Positions 34,301 through 45,191 of a stretch of DNA of 64,000 nt are shown here, piece after piece (within the stretch, counting starts at the first letter, position 1; every line of letters begins with the position of its first letter). The position numbers and the translations under genes are program-made. Below the pieces are notes generated by a model that had not been told where the DNA came from, searched no databases, and was given only the letters and a program-made list of their open reading frames with translations. This DNA is from Pleodorina starrii (Eukaryota; Chlorophyta; Chlorophyceae; Chlamydomonadales; Volvocaceae): the NCBI GenBank assembly GCA_030267565.1, contig BRXU01000017.1:1830501-1894500 (forward strand). Reading direction: 5' to 3'.

Positions 34301-34511
34301 GGCAACGCAACAGGGGCCTCAATTGGCACCGCGCGTCGTGCACCCTGCAATCGTGGAACGTGGACGGGTAATCATCGAAACCAGGGCGGGCTGTCCGAAG
34401 CTGGCAACTTACTGATGAAGAAGGTGATCCAAGAACCGGTAATCGCAAGCTCGTCAGGGGCTTATCCAGCAGTTGGCTTACTCCCGATATATGCCGGGCG
34501 GCGTTGCGCAT
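28272..34511 (-). CDS. Class I (Fe-S) fumarate hydratase, organelle-targeted
   Basis: Fifteen exons join in phase: 34413-34511, 34162-34344, 33893-34081, 33296-33406, 33011-33094, 32301-32426, 31761-31866, 31154-31355, 30722-30930, 30409-30491, 30134-30169, 29842-29964, 29251-29371, 28763-28894, 28272-28438; 656 residues. The enzyme interconverts fumarate and malate using a [4Fe-4S] cluster. Candidate cluster cysteines are C221 (VLPGCQDTGTA), C340 ([11 protein letters not shown]) and C434 (AVSCSADRQA); their 119 and 94 residue spacing equals that of E. coli FumA (C105, C224, C318). The C-terminal domain carries [20 protein letters not shown] and [13 protein letters not shown], as in the family. 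About 100 extra N-terminal residues, basic and Ser/Leu-rich, suggest mitochondrial import. They contain two related segments from exons 1 and 2. If exon 1 is not used, the ATG at 34284 in exon 2 is the start. Confidence 0.93.
28640..28715. repeat. Telomere-like GGGTA-rich tract in last fumarase intron
   Basis: The plus strand repeats gggta, with gggttt and gggtc variants, through the intron between the last two fumarase exons. A complementary TACCC run lies just beyond the stop codon (about 28225-28268). It resembles degenerate plant-type telomere sequence but is not a clean TTTTAGGG array. Confidence 0.75.
34162..34511 (-). repeat. Duplicated presequence exon pair in fumarase
   Basis: Exon 1 (34413-34511) and the second half of exon 2 (34162-34263) encode related peptides. 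Shared skeleton: MR...R..SG...LLDK.L..L.LP.LGS, about half identical with one single-residue gap. Both end in a phase-0 donor (TCATCA|GTAAGT and CCACTG|GTAAGC). At DNA level the aligned blocks around ctttgcaaggatgcg / cttttgcgaggatgcg are also similar. This indicates tandem exon duplication. Confidence 0.8.
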
Positions 34512-35522
34512 CCTTGCAAAGTCCTCCACCAAACGAAGCTCCGCCAAGCAAAAGGGTTAGCTCGCTGACAGGATTGTCCCTTGTGCTGTGGAATTTGTCA
34601 GCAAGCTAATTGCCCTGCCCTGCCCTTCAGGGCTTACTACACACACTGCTGATTTGCACAGCCCTAGCCTCCTGTCAAGTCGTAAGTGGAGAGGCTCCTA
34701 GCGTCTGATATTTAATCCTACCTATCTGACAATCATTAAAACAAGGCAAAATCCAGCTGTCGTACACGCATGCAACCAATATAACGGACTTTGATTTGAT
34801 CGGGCGAGAAGAGTGGACCGAACGACGTAGAAGCCCTAGTACGTCGCGGAGCACCTGTGAGCAATGTCTAAACCTGGTCCGGAACATCCTTCAGTGGCAG
34901 GATAAGACCGTTTCTGATGACGTGTTACCGGGTTACGTTCCGACCAGTTCGGACGGCTGGAGACCCTAGCTTTTTCCAAGCTGCAAGATTGGATGCATTT
35001 ATTTGAGACGAAATAACATAGAGCTTACCTTTCTTCTTTACGTACTTCTTTACCTTACTTGTGGTTAACGCAAGTTCGAGTCGAAGGGCGCAGGCCCGGT
35101 GAAGTGCCGCGGCTAGCAATTCCGTTCTAAGTAAGGACTCGTTCACTGCTATTGACGACAATGATAGCCTAATAAGACATTATGTAGAACGATGTGCTCG
35201 GGCCGCAACAGTTCGCTCTTGACATGCGCACAACGGTTGCGCACGCTACGTTTCGCAAGCGAGGTCACGATTAATTATCATAGCAAGCGTGCGTGGTCGC
35301 CGAAAGTGGCTGTCATCGCCGTGTCCGCCTCAGCAGCCGGCTGACGCCGGAGTCTTCAGACGGTGCCCCCGCCTCGGCGTTGCCTGCACCGCGTCCCCAG
35401 CCCAGGCAAGCACAACAAGACCTTATCGGACTAATCTCCAAACCACGTAAAACGGCTTCCTTCTGTGCTAGCTAAGCAGGTCTCACCTTTGCGCCAATGT
35501 CCCCGTCAGCAGGCCGCGCCGC
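34512..35522. promoter_or_regulatory. Divergent intergenic region between fumarase and the ankyrin-type gene
   Basis: About 1 kb of locally AT-richer sequence separates two genes transcribed away from each other. No coding exon or RNA gene is evident. It should contain both promoters; I cannot define a specific motif. Confidence 0.45.
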
Positions 35523-37567
35523 ATGGGGTGCGTCGCTAGCTCGCCGGCCGACGTCGCCGCGCTCCACGGAGCCGCCGATCAGCATCAAAACCATCAACAT
35601 CAGCACCGTATTCATCATTGTCGTCAAAACAACCGAGGGCTTTGCTCGCGCTTCTCGCCCCGCCTAGCAACCGCCTCGGGTCGGCGTCGTCGCAGCGGCG
35701 ATGGAAGCGCTGTCGCCGCCGCCGCTGCCAGCGCTGCCGACCTCACCGCCGCCTCCGCCAACGCCGTTGCCGCTGGCACCGATGCGTCAGCGCCGCCGCT
35801 GCCGATGCCTTCCGACGATCCCTCCCGAGTGTGGCTGCCGGACCTGGTTCGCAAGTTTGCGTCGTTCTTGCCATCCAATGAGGTAGCTTGCACCCTCCGC
35901 CTGGTCAACAAGGCAACGTCAGAGCTGTTCAACGAACCGCCGTACACTGCCGTATGGGCCCGCCAGCCCGTACCGCACCACTACTTCGTACGCTGCTGGG
36001 CCGACCCGGGCGATGGAGGTGGCGGCATCAATGGCGGTAGCAATGGCGGCAGCAATGGCGGTAGCGCGCCGGCGGGGTGCGCTGATGGCGGTGGGCTGTG
36101 CGGAGAAGGCGTCCGGGGGCTGACATGGCTGCAGCGCATGACGCTGTTTGTGCGCACGGCCGCCAGCGGCAGCATACCCAACTTGGAGGTACGGGGAGGC
36201 CTCGTCATGGGGTGGTTGACGGTTGGCGGTTCGAGCGGCTCCAGCGCATATGGCGTCCTCCGGGCTGGCGGAGCACGGCAAAGCGACGGACAAGGCGACC
36301 ATCTCCGCACCTTACGTACTCCCGTACTCCGCACCTTACGTACTCCCATACTCCGCACGTACTCTCAATGCTCCCCACCTTCCGTACTCCGTGCTGTCCG
36401 TACTCCCTACTCGCCATACTCCGTATACTCTTTACTGCTCTCCGTACTCAGGTGCTGCTCGCCCAGAAGGACCGCTTCCCGCCCCACTCCGCCGCGCTCA
36501 CCTTCGCCGCCGATGCGGGGCAGCGGGAAGCGTGCGTGTGGCTGCGGCAGCGCGGCGTGCCCTGGAACTACAATGTGTCGGTGGTGGCGGCGCGGCGCGG
36601 CGACGCGGCTCTGGTGCAGTGGGTGGCGGAGGCGGGTCCCGGGGTGTGGATCCGCACGCTGGCGGAGGCGGCACTGGCCGGTCACGTGGGGCTGTTCCTG
36701 TGGATCCTGGAGGTACGGCGCCGTTGTGAACGGCAAGGTCGTTGTTGAGGTGTTCCCATTAGATGGTATGGTGTGCGGGTAAAATACTCGGAAGTAGCTG
36801 CTGCTGCTGTTGCTTTGCGATGGCTGTTGGAGGCATGTGCCATCATCATGCGGTGCAGGCAAGTGGAGCGCAGTGCGGGGCAATGCCGTGTGATGGCGAC
36901 CTGCGGCGGGGACGAAAGACGAGACCGCGAGTGGAAGGGGTTCCGCCGCCCGGGGTTGGTCGGTCCGGCGGTGGGTGCGCTGGGGTGTGTCATGTGTGTG
37001 TCTGTCTGTCTGTGTTCCTGTGCTCACGAGGGCCTTCGCCGTCGCTCGTGGGGAATATCAAAACCAGCCACAACCCCAACCCAGCTCACCCCTGTGCCGG
37101 CCCACAGTCCTCGCACATGCCGGCCGCGCACCGCCGCGCTTGACTGCCGTACCCTGCCGTACCGTGTCCGCACCGCATCCGTACCGCGCGCCTACCTGCC
37201 TACCCACTGCAGAGACTCCGCCGGAAGCGCGGCCGGCCGCCCAAGATCATTTACGATTTGATGGAAGCGGTGGCTGAGGGCTGCGACTTGGCCACACTGC
37301 AGGTCAGTATGAGCCCCACCCGCCCGCCCGACTGCCGGACAGGCAACCCAGCCCTCCCTCGATCCGCTGCACGAGGGGCATGGAAGAAGACCCACAGCGC
37401 AGGACCGTAACCGAAGTAACCGGCCGCCCAGTAACCCGGCCGCCCAGTAAGCCACCGTATATGCGGCTCCTGGCTGCCCCCTCCAAGCGAGAGCGCCTTG
37501 CCGCACTCCGAGGAGCGAGCGCCGTCTTTCGCACCCTCCCCATCCTCTGGTCTTTGCCGGCTCTCGA

Positions 37568-37600
<33 letters not shown>

Positions 37601-40086
37601 ACTGATGGTGCTGGCGGGTGCCCTGTCGTGCTTTGTTCACGCAGCACGTGTGGGCGAATCCGCTGCCTGCGGGTGAGTGGCTCTGGAGCGACCTGACCGC
37701 GCACGCGGCCGCCAGCCCCATGCCCGACTGGCAGGCCAAGGTGGTGTGGCTGGAGGCGCAGGGCGAGGGGCGGAGCACCAAGGCGGCGGAGATGGTGGCG
37801 GAGAGGTGCGGGAGAAGGCAGGCGGCAGGGCCGGGAGGGTCGAGGGCTCGGGACTCGGGAGGAGGAGGAGGAGGGAGCAGCGCCGGGTGGAGAAGGAGCC
37901 GCACAATGCCGCCAAAACCCTGACATAACCGCCGCCGCCGCTGCCGCTGCTGGTGCTGTGAGGTGTTGTGTCCAAGGCCGGAGAACCCAGCGCGAGGAGA
38001 CGGCACCGGATTGGAATGTCGGCCCCCGCGCGCTGACGTCCCCTTCACCTTCACCTTCCCCGCCACAGGGTGATGGACGCGGGCGAGGAGGGACTGCAGG
38101 GAGAGGGAGGTTCAGCCGCCAGCGGAGGCGGCGGTGGAGCCGCGGCCGCCGCCGGTGCGGACGCATCAGAGGCGGCGCCTGCCGTGGACAGCAGCTGCGT
38201 GGGGCGACTGACCTGGCTGCAGCAGCGGGGCTACCCGCTGACGGTGGCGGCGGTGCGCGCCGCGGCGCGGATGGGAAACATGCCGGCGCTGCGCTACCTG
38301 ATCGGGCCGGCCGGCGGTGTACGACTGGACGAGCAGCTCGACGGGGAGCTTGTGGACCTGGCGTGCGCGGCGGCGCGGGGCGGCCACCTGGCGGCGCTTC
38401 AGGTGCGGCACCTACCATGTGCGCCGCGTCAATGGGACGCCGGCAGGTCTGTCGACCCGTGAGCCACTACGCAAAGCGGCTCGACCCCACTCGCCCTCCC
38501 CACTATTACTGGGTTCAGGGTCCGTTCGCTAACGCCGTCCTCGTCTCCGCTGCGGTATCATTTTCTACCCACCAGCTCGTCCCCGTCTAGGGGGCCGGTT
38601 GCTGCAGCCAGTACCAAATGACGCATCGCACATCACACCCGCTCCCACTCGCCCTCCTCTCGCCCCCGCCTCCGCTCCCAGCTGCTCCAGGAGCGCGGCG
38701 TCCCCGTCACCCGGCGGGGGGTTCTCGGCATGGCGGTCCTGGGGGCCCACCTGCCCATGGTGGACTGGTTGGTGGACCAGATCACCACCGGAGCGCAGGG
38801 TTTCGGAGCGGCGGGCGCAAACGCGGAAGATGCCGCCGGCGGCGACGCAGCGGTGATCCGTGACGCTGCAGAGTTTTTCTCCCACCGGGCTGGAAGCACA
38901 GAGGCGGGCAGCGGAGGCGCTGCGCGCCGCCGCCGCCACCCGCAGATGTGCCCTGCGCTTGCGAGGGCGTTTGCCGACGCCGGCGTGGTGATTCCGGAGC
39001 TCGTCCGGGAGCTTGCCGTGCTTGCCGTGATGAGCTCCTGCCCGCTGGGGCTGTCGCAGCTGCTGCAGGCCGACGGCGGCGGCGCCGCGTCGCGGCGGAG
39101 GACGCCGGGGACCGACCCGCGGGTCAATGGGCTGCAGCTGCTGACGTGGCTGTACGAGCGCGGGCTGGCGGAGCTCCACGCGGGCGTTTTCAAGTTGGCG
39201 GCACAGTACGGCGATCTGCGGATGATGGTTTGGCTGTACGAACGGGGCTGTCCGTGGGATGCTCGCGCGTTCGCGGCGGCGGCGTACGCGGGCGGCGAGG
39301 CGCAGATGGAGTGGCTGGCGCGCCGGGGCTGCCCCATGGGGGTGCGTTATGGGGAGGGGTCAGCGGCGAGAGACGGAGGATCCCGAAAGTGCGTTTGGGG
39401 GGTTTCCAAAGGCTCTCGCGAGTCGAGTCGTGTCACAACCCGGCCTAACAACCGTGCCATGCCCCCTCCCCTCTCCTCCCCACCCTCTTACCCCATACGG
39501 CACCGCACACGGCATCCCCGCCTCCGCCCAGGACGACGGCGAGCCGTACATCCGCGCTGCCGCCATGAACGACATGGCCGCCCTGCGCTGCCTGCGCCGC
39601 GTGGGCTGCCCCTGGAGCGACTGCGGGGAGACCTTCACCCGGGCCGCCCTCGCCACCGGCCCCGGCCACTCGCCCGTTCGACTGGCGTCCCTACGGGCGC
39701 TCATGGCGGTGGGTTGTCCGGTGGACTGGGCGGCGCTGCGCGCGGCGGCTCGCGACAAGCAGGGCGTCAGCAAGCTGAGGAGGAGGATCGTGAGGGAGCT
39801 GTTGGCGGAGAAGCGGCGGCGGTGGTGGCGGGAGGGGGAGTGGTGGCGGCCGATGGAGATGCTGAGGCTGCGGAGGGGCAGGACGGCGGCGGGGGCGGGG
39901 GCGAGCGGCGGAGGCGGAGGCGGAGGAGGAAGAGGGGGAGGGGAGGGAGCAGGGGAAGGCGCGCATGGAGGGGTGGCAGAGGGCGGCGGGAGCGGCGCTG
40001 GGAGTGCGAGGGAGAGCGGGAGCGGGGTGGGGGCGGCGGGGAGTGGTGGAGCAGGGGGCGGAGGCGAGGAAGGCGGCTCGGAGTAA
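35523..40086 (+). CDS. F-box-like/ankyrin-type repeat protein
   Basis: Seven exons (35523-36188, 36452-36712, 37213-37302, 37645-37805, 38069-38402, 38682-39341, 39532-40086) join in phase, giving 908 residues. After a low-complexity N-terminus, residues ~98-150 look F-box-like (VWLPDLVRKFASFLPSNEVA..LRLVNKATSELF). Degenerate ankyrin-like helical repeats follow, of the form AALTFAADAGQREACVWLRQRG, EAALAGHVGLFLWIL and ACAAARGGHLAALQLLQERG, with a recurring W/L-x-x-RGCPW ending. This architecture matches a large expanded family in volvocine algae (from memory), whose members probably act as binding scaffolds, perhaps in ubiquitin ligases. Exon 3 inserts a basic RRKRGRPPK motif that resembles an AT-hook. 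The C-terminus is Arg then Gly-rich low complexity, ending with TAA. Confidence 0.8.
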
Positions 40087-41096
40087 GGGGAAGGGGGTTT
40101 CGCGGCGCTGTGGTCTGTCTTGTACCGTGTGCCCGTCGTACGGTTTGTCAAGAAGGGATGCACGGATGGAGGGCGCGGGAGGAGGTGGTCGCAGCGCACT
40201 GCAGTCCTCGACTGCCTGTCAGCCGTCGACGGTTGCAGAGACCTCTGCAACCGTCCAAATATACAGTAGAATGCGGCATTGGTACACCCCTGGCAACAGG
40301 GAGGGCGATTTCGTTGGATCGTGGGAGGTGGGACCTGAGCTGGTGTGGCAAATTGGCCTCGCTGGTACGGTAATTTAGACTTCATGCCTTTTGCGTGGGC
40401 ACGCGAATGGGCACCGGCTCACGACCCGCGCGCGAGCAGCTGGGCGCCCCATCGCGGTGCCCGCATACCAACGTGACTGACGACGCGCTGCCGCTAGAAC
40501 CCTCCACCGCCCTGCACGGCCAGCCAGCCCGTTGGCTCTATTCTGCCCACTTTCTGGAGCCCACTGTAACAGCCATTGCCACAACAACTCAGTTGGTCAG
40601 CTGCGTCCTGATCAGGCCTCGACAACCTCGCTAGCTACGCCGCACTCCACCTGTAGAGGAGCACCACTACCCTGCGCAATTACCTCACTGCTGCCGCGGC
40701 GAACTGATCGACCCGCCCACACGGGCTGCCCGCCGCACCGTCGGCTACACCGCCTGCCGTGCCCCGTTCCTGTTCTGTACTGCATTGCTGACAAAGGCCG
40801 AATCTCGGCACCCCCACAGCTTGATACCCCCCGCCCATCCTGCCCCTGCCCCTGTCCATGCTTTTGCCCGTTGGCGGTACATCGGAGCAACGCAGCGCCG
40901 AACTCACCACCCTCCATCTCGGCCCCCCATCCCTTTGCTTGTCGCACCGCTGCCAGACCTCCCCTGCAATCCCGCGAGCATTGCCGCGAGCCTGAAAACA
41001 GTGCCAGATGGACACCAACACAATCATCAGCCTTATTGCACGGCATGTCAAACGGTGCGACAACCCTAGCTGCAGGGTTAAAAGCTTGCTTGCAAG
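40087..41096. other. Convergent intergenic region
   Basis: This lies between the 3' ends of the ankyrin-type gene and the minus-strand coiled-coil gene. No gene is recognised. A plus-strand TGTAA at 40565-40569 is the likely end of the ankyrin transcript. I did not find a clear minus-strand TGTAA for the coiled-coil gene. Confidence 0.5.
40565..40569 (+). terminator. TGTAA poly(A) signal of the ankyrin-type gene
   Basis: TGTAA occurs about 480 nt after the TAA stop at 40084-40086, in the correct orientation. The distance is ordinary for an algal 3'UTR. Confidence 0.45.
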
Positions 41097-44000
41097 TTAG
41101 TACATTACGGACGTCAGCGCGGATTGGTGGCTGTACTGCTCCAGGGAACGCACCCCGAACTCGACCGAGCCCAGTAGCACCTCCGCCACCCGCCGCTGCA
41201 CGCCGCCCGCCTCCCGCGTGCACACCAGACTGCTGTCGTACTCGCCACCGCTGCCGGCGCCGTCATCGTCGCCAGGCGCGTGAAGGCCCCCCGCGTGCTG
41301 CTGTGGCAGCGGCTGTTGGCGGTGATGGCGGTGCACGTCGCTCGCAGCAAGCGCCAGCGGGAGCGGAAGCACCGGCGGGAGCGGGTCGGCGGCCGCAGGC
41401 CCCGCCACCGCCGGCGGCGGCGAAGCCGCCGCCGCCGCCGGCAGCCCGGCCTCCGTGCGCAGCGCAGAGCACTCCTCCGCCAGCCGCGTGAGGTCGCTCA
41501 GCGCGGCCCAGCGGCGCGGCGCGTCCTCCTCCCGGCGGCTCCACAGCAGCGCACCGCATCCGCGCAGCCGCGCCTCGCAGCGGCCCACCTGCCCCGCCAG
41601 CCGGTCGATCGCCGCCAGCTGCGACCGAACCCGCTCCAGCTGCGCCGCCAGCCGGCGGCTGCGCCCCTCCGCTGCCTCAACGGTGGCAGCGTGCGCCGCC
41701 GCTGCCGCGGCGGCTGCGACGGCGGAGCCGCCACCGCCGGCTTCGGAGCCCTCCTCCGATGCGACGCTGGCGGCGTACTGCGGCGCCGCTGGGGCTGCGG
41801 CGGTGGCGGGGGCTGGCGCTGCTGGGGGAGCGGCGGCTGTGGCGGGTGTGCCGTACCAGCCGCCGCCGCTGCCGCCGAGCCAGGCGGCCCAGAGGCTCTT
41901 GGCGGAGGGCTGGCCGCCAGTGGTAGCTGCGGCGGCGGTGCCGCCGCCGCCAGCGCCGGCCGGGGCGGGCGCCGAGGTGGCGGGAAAGAGGCCAAAGGAC
42001 GTACCTAGGATTCAGAGAGAGAGCGAGGGAGAATGTGTTATGCCCTTGGAACCTCAGGAACAGAACATGTCCAGCGAGCGCCTATCATCACGAGCAATTA
42101 GCGAGTGACTCCCACCAGCGAGCGATCACCACCACCACCACCGCCAGCGATCACCACTACCACCACCACACTCGCGCGGAGACCACATTCGGCTTGAGAC
42201 GACTCAAGAGAGCAGCTCAGGAGCCCCAACGCGCCCGTGTCGCCACCCTCCTTACTCGGGCTGCGGCTGAGGTCCCGACTGCTGCGCTCAGACGACATGG
42301 AGGCCTGCCGGTGCGGCGCCGGCACCGAGGGCGACTGGCCCCAGGACGGCGCCCCCGCCCCCGCCAGCTGCTGCTGCTGTTTTGCGTCCGCCACGGATTG
42401 CGTCAGGGTTGCTGCCTTCATGAGCGCCTGGACCTTCTCCTGTGGGGACCGTGGGGACGGGAGCCGGAGATGGACAATAACACGATGTACGGCAACCGAG
42501 GGCGGACAAGGTACGCCAGCCGAGGGTGCGGTGACGGTCCAAAGCCGAGAGCGAACTGAACGGAGCACAAGAATGTGCTGGGGACGTGCTACACGTACGT
42601 AGCGACGTAGCTACGTACTTGTGTGGCTTGAGCCAGTTTGATCTTGAAGTCGTGCGCCATTGTGCGCAGGACCTGTGGGGATAAAGGCAGGAGGGGCGAT
42701 AAGGGCCGGTCAGCGGCGCAAGAAAGCAAGGCGCGTGGCACGGCAGTGAAGAACCAGCATCGGGGCCGGCCAGCAGGCCTCGCATTCGATTGGCACACCC
42801 GTGTGACTGACTCCGCAATGGCCCAACATCCCCAAAGAATCCCCGACTCCGGCCCGACCTGGAGCTGCTCCCGCTCGTCCTCATGTACGGCACGCTCGCG
42901 CGAGAGCTCCTCCTGGGCCTGCGCCAGCGCCGCCTCCAGCTCCCGAATCCGCTTCAGGAGTGAACCGTGGAACGCTGCCGCTGCCTCCGTCGCCGCCCGC
43001 TCGGCAACCCCAGCCGCGCTCGATGGCTCTGCCTCCGCCGCCGATGACGCGGAGGGGCTTGATGCCGCCGGGCTCGCCTCGCTGACGCCTGTCGCCGGTC
43101 CTGCCGGTGCGGCTACATCGGGTGGCGGCTCCGGTGGCGCTTGCCGCAGCGGCGGCGCCTGGTCTGCTGCCGCCGCCTCCGCGGCTGTGACGGTGACGGC
43201 CGCCGCGGTAGCGGCGCTGAGGGCTCGCCCTGCGGCGGCGCCGCCGCGGGGCGATGGCGTGTGCGACCCCGGCGATGGCCCCGTCGCCGCCGCGGCTGCC
43301 GGCCTTGCACCTGCCGCGGCCGGCGACGACGCCGATGACGACGACAGCGGCGGTGAGGAGGGCGCCTTGGGCCCTATTGACGAGGCGCCGGCGCCGTCGA
43401 CGGAAGCTCCACCGGCCGAGTCGGGGCGGGAGCGCGGCTCCGCGGGGCTGGACTGCGGGGACTGTAGCCGCGGAAGCAAGCGGATGGCCAGGGCCCACAC
43501 GATGGTAGGCGGCGGCGTGGACGTGTGAGTGCGGTCGTGGGAACAGCGCGAGGAGTTCGCGGACCCCGTGGGCTGTGGCGAAAGATTTTTCTATTTCTCC
43601 GGTACCCCTACGATATCGTACTACCGTATACCCTGTCCGTACCTGGCCTCCGCTCGACCGCTGTCGCCTCGCCGTCGCCAGCTCTGCCTGCAAGGGCCGT
43701 TTCCCACTTGGCAATCAACCGTTCGTGGCTCACAACCGTATGTCGTTCGAGGACGTCTTGCAAGCCCGCATCGGGATCGAGGGGGGCGGCGGGCGGTGGC
43801 AGATTGAGGAACTGGCGGTGGCGACTGCCGGCGCAGTCCGGGTCGGCGTTCTGTACGGCAAGCGCAACAAGAAAGCGTGGGGGCGCTCCCTGACACCCCC
43901 ACGTGGACAGCACCGCAGACGTCCCTAGCGCCCCGTTACGCCTGGATCAGCCCCCAGCCAGCCCCAGACGCTGCCTCCGGTCGTCCGGTGTATGCCCACC

Positions 44001-45191
44001 CTACCGTCCCCAACCTGCCCGCCAGTGCAACCTTTCGTTAGCTCTCCGTCTACGGGGCATCAAGATTTCCCAGGCCCGCAACCCCCGCTACGCGCTACGG
44101 CTTGTCATCACACTTCGGGCGCCTCCTCCGCCCCCTCCCCTCGCACGCGCCTGCAGCTCCCGCACTTGGCCACTGAGCTGGTCCTCGATCTTATGCGCCT
44201 GCTTGAGCAGCTTGTGCGTGTGGGACGCCTCCGCCTGGACCTCGGACAGCTGGGCCTGCGGAGCGGACATGCGCGATTCGGAAGAACGTGGCTTGGCGGG
44301 CAGTTGCGAGGGTGGGTGCGGGCGCACAGCACAGCGGCGGTGCCGCGCGACGCGGAAGCGGCGGTGGCGGTGCTCAAGGGTAGCCCCGCCCGTGCTGCGC
44401 GGCGCGGCGGTGGACGGCCAGCGACGTCGGTCCCGCCCGCCACGGCGCAAGCCGCCACTTGCCGACTGGCTGGCCACGCGGCGGTGGACCATGGCACCGC
44501 TATGTGCGAGTTTTAAATCCGGCGTACGTGACCACCCACATCGCAAGCTCACCCTGAGTTTCTGGGCGCTGTCCTCCAGGAAGTGTACCGTGTCCTGGAG
44601 CTGCCGAAGTTCCACCTCCGCCAGCGCGCTCGCCGCCTGCTGCTTCTCGTTCTGCCGTTGGCTTTCCATCTGCTGCTGCCTCAGCGAGTCCAGCTCGGAG
44701 TGTAAGCAGCAGAGTCGCGCCTCCAAATCCTTGTTGGACGCCTGAACGAGCTCCATGGATTGTGTCATGTGCTGGAGCCGTGCCTCACCCTCGAGAACCT
44801 CCGCCCGCATGTTATCAATCTCCTGGTCCCGTTCCGCCATGGCCTTGACAGCGCGCTCCTTGTAGAACGCAACATCGCGTTCCAGGCCTTTGCATCGCTC
44901 CGACAGTTGAGCTGCGCTTTGCTCGCTTGCAACGTTCGCGCTGCGTGCCTCCTGAAGCTCCTCGAGGGTGATTTCCCGCTCCTCCTTGAGCGCGGAAAGT
45001 TGCTGTCGAAGCTGCTTGACGTCCAACTCCGCAGCCCTGAGGCGCTCAGTCAACAATTTTGTTGGATCAAATTTACTCGACCCGCTTTGCAGGCAAAGGC
45101 GCTCAACATCTGCGGCGAGCTCATCGCGTTCCTTCTCGACAGCGCGCAACTCTGACTCAAGTTCAGCAATCCTCGATGCCGAGGACGCCAT
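41097..45191 (-). CDS. Long coiled-coil protein of unknown function
   Basis: I join seven exons (44553-45191, 44151-44255, 43643-43687, 42859-43461, 42619-42672, 42256-42439, 41097-42004), giving about 845 residues. Residues 1-265 are nearly continuous coiled coil starting SRIAELESELRAVEKERDE, without a recognisable motor or membrane segment. A disordered Ala/Pro/Ser region follows, then a second coil (LLKRIRELEAALAQAQEELS), a Ser-rich patch with SSERSSRDLSRSPS that looks like a phosphorylation target, an Ala-rich linker, and a final helix (RRLAAQLERVRSQLAAIDRL). The C-terminus ends SLEQYSHQSALTSVMY. Exon 3 is only 45 nt and seems to be preceded by a GC-AG intron (CTGCAG|GCGCGT). No family recognised; a cytoskeletal or Golgi tether role is only a guess. 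Exon 7 may hide another intron. Confidence 0.7.

Noticed and set aside
42881..43714. 277-codon minus frame overlapping the coiled-coil gene
   Set aside because: Only its first 15 codons (43643-43687) fit as an exon; the rest reads through the intron and then out of frame with the Ala/Pro-rich exon 4.
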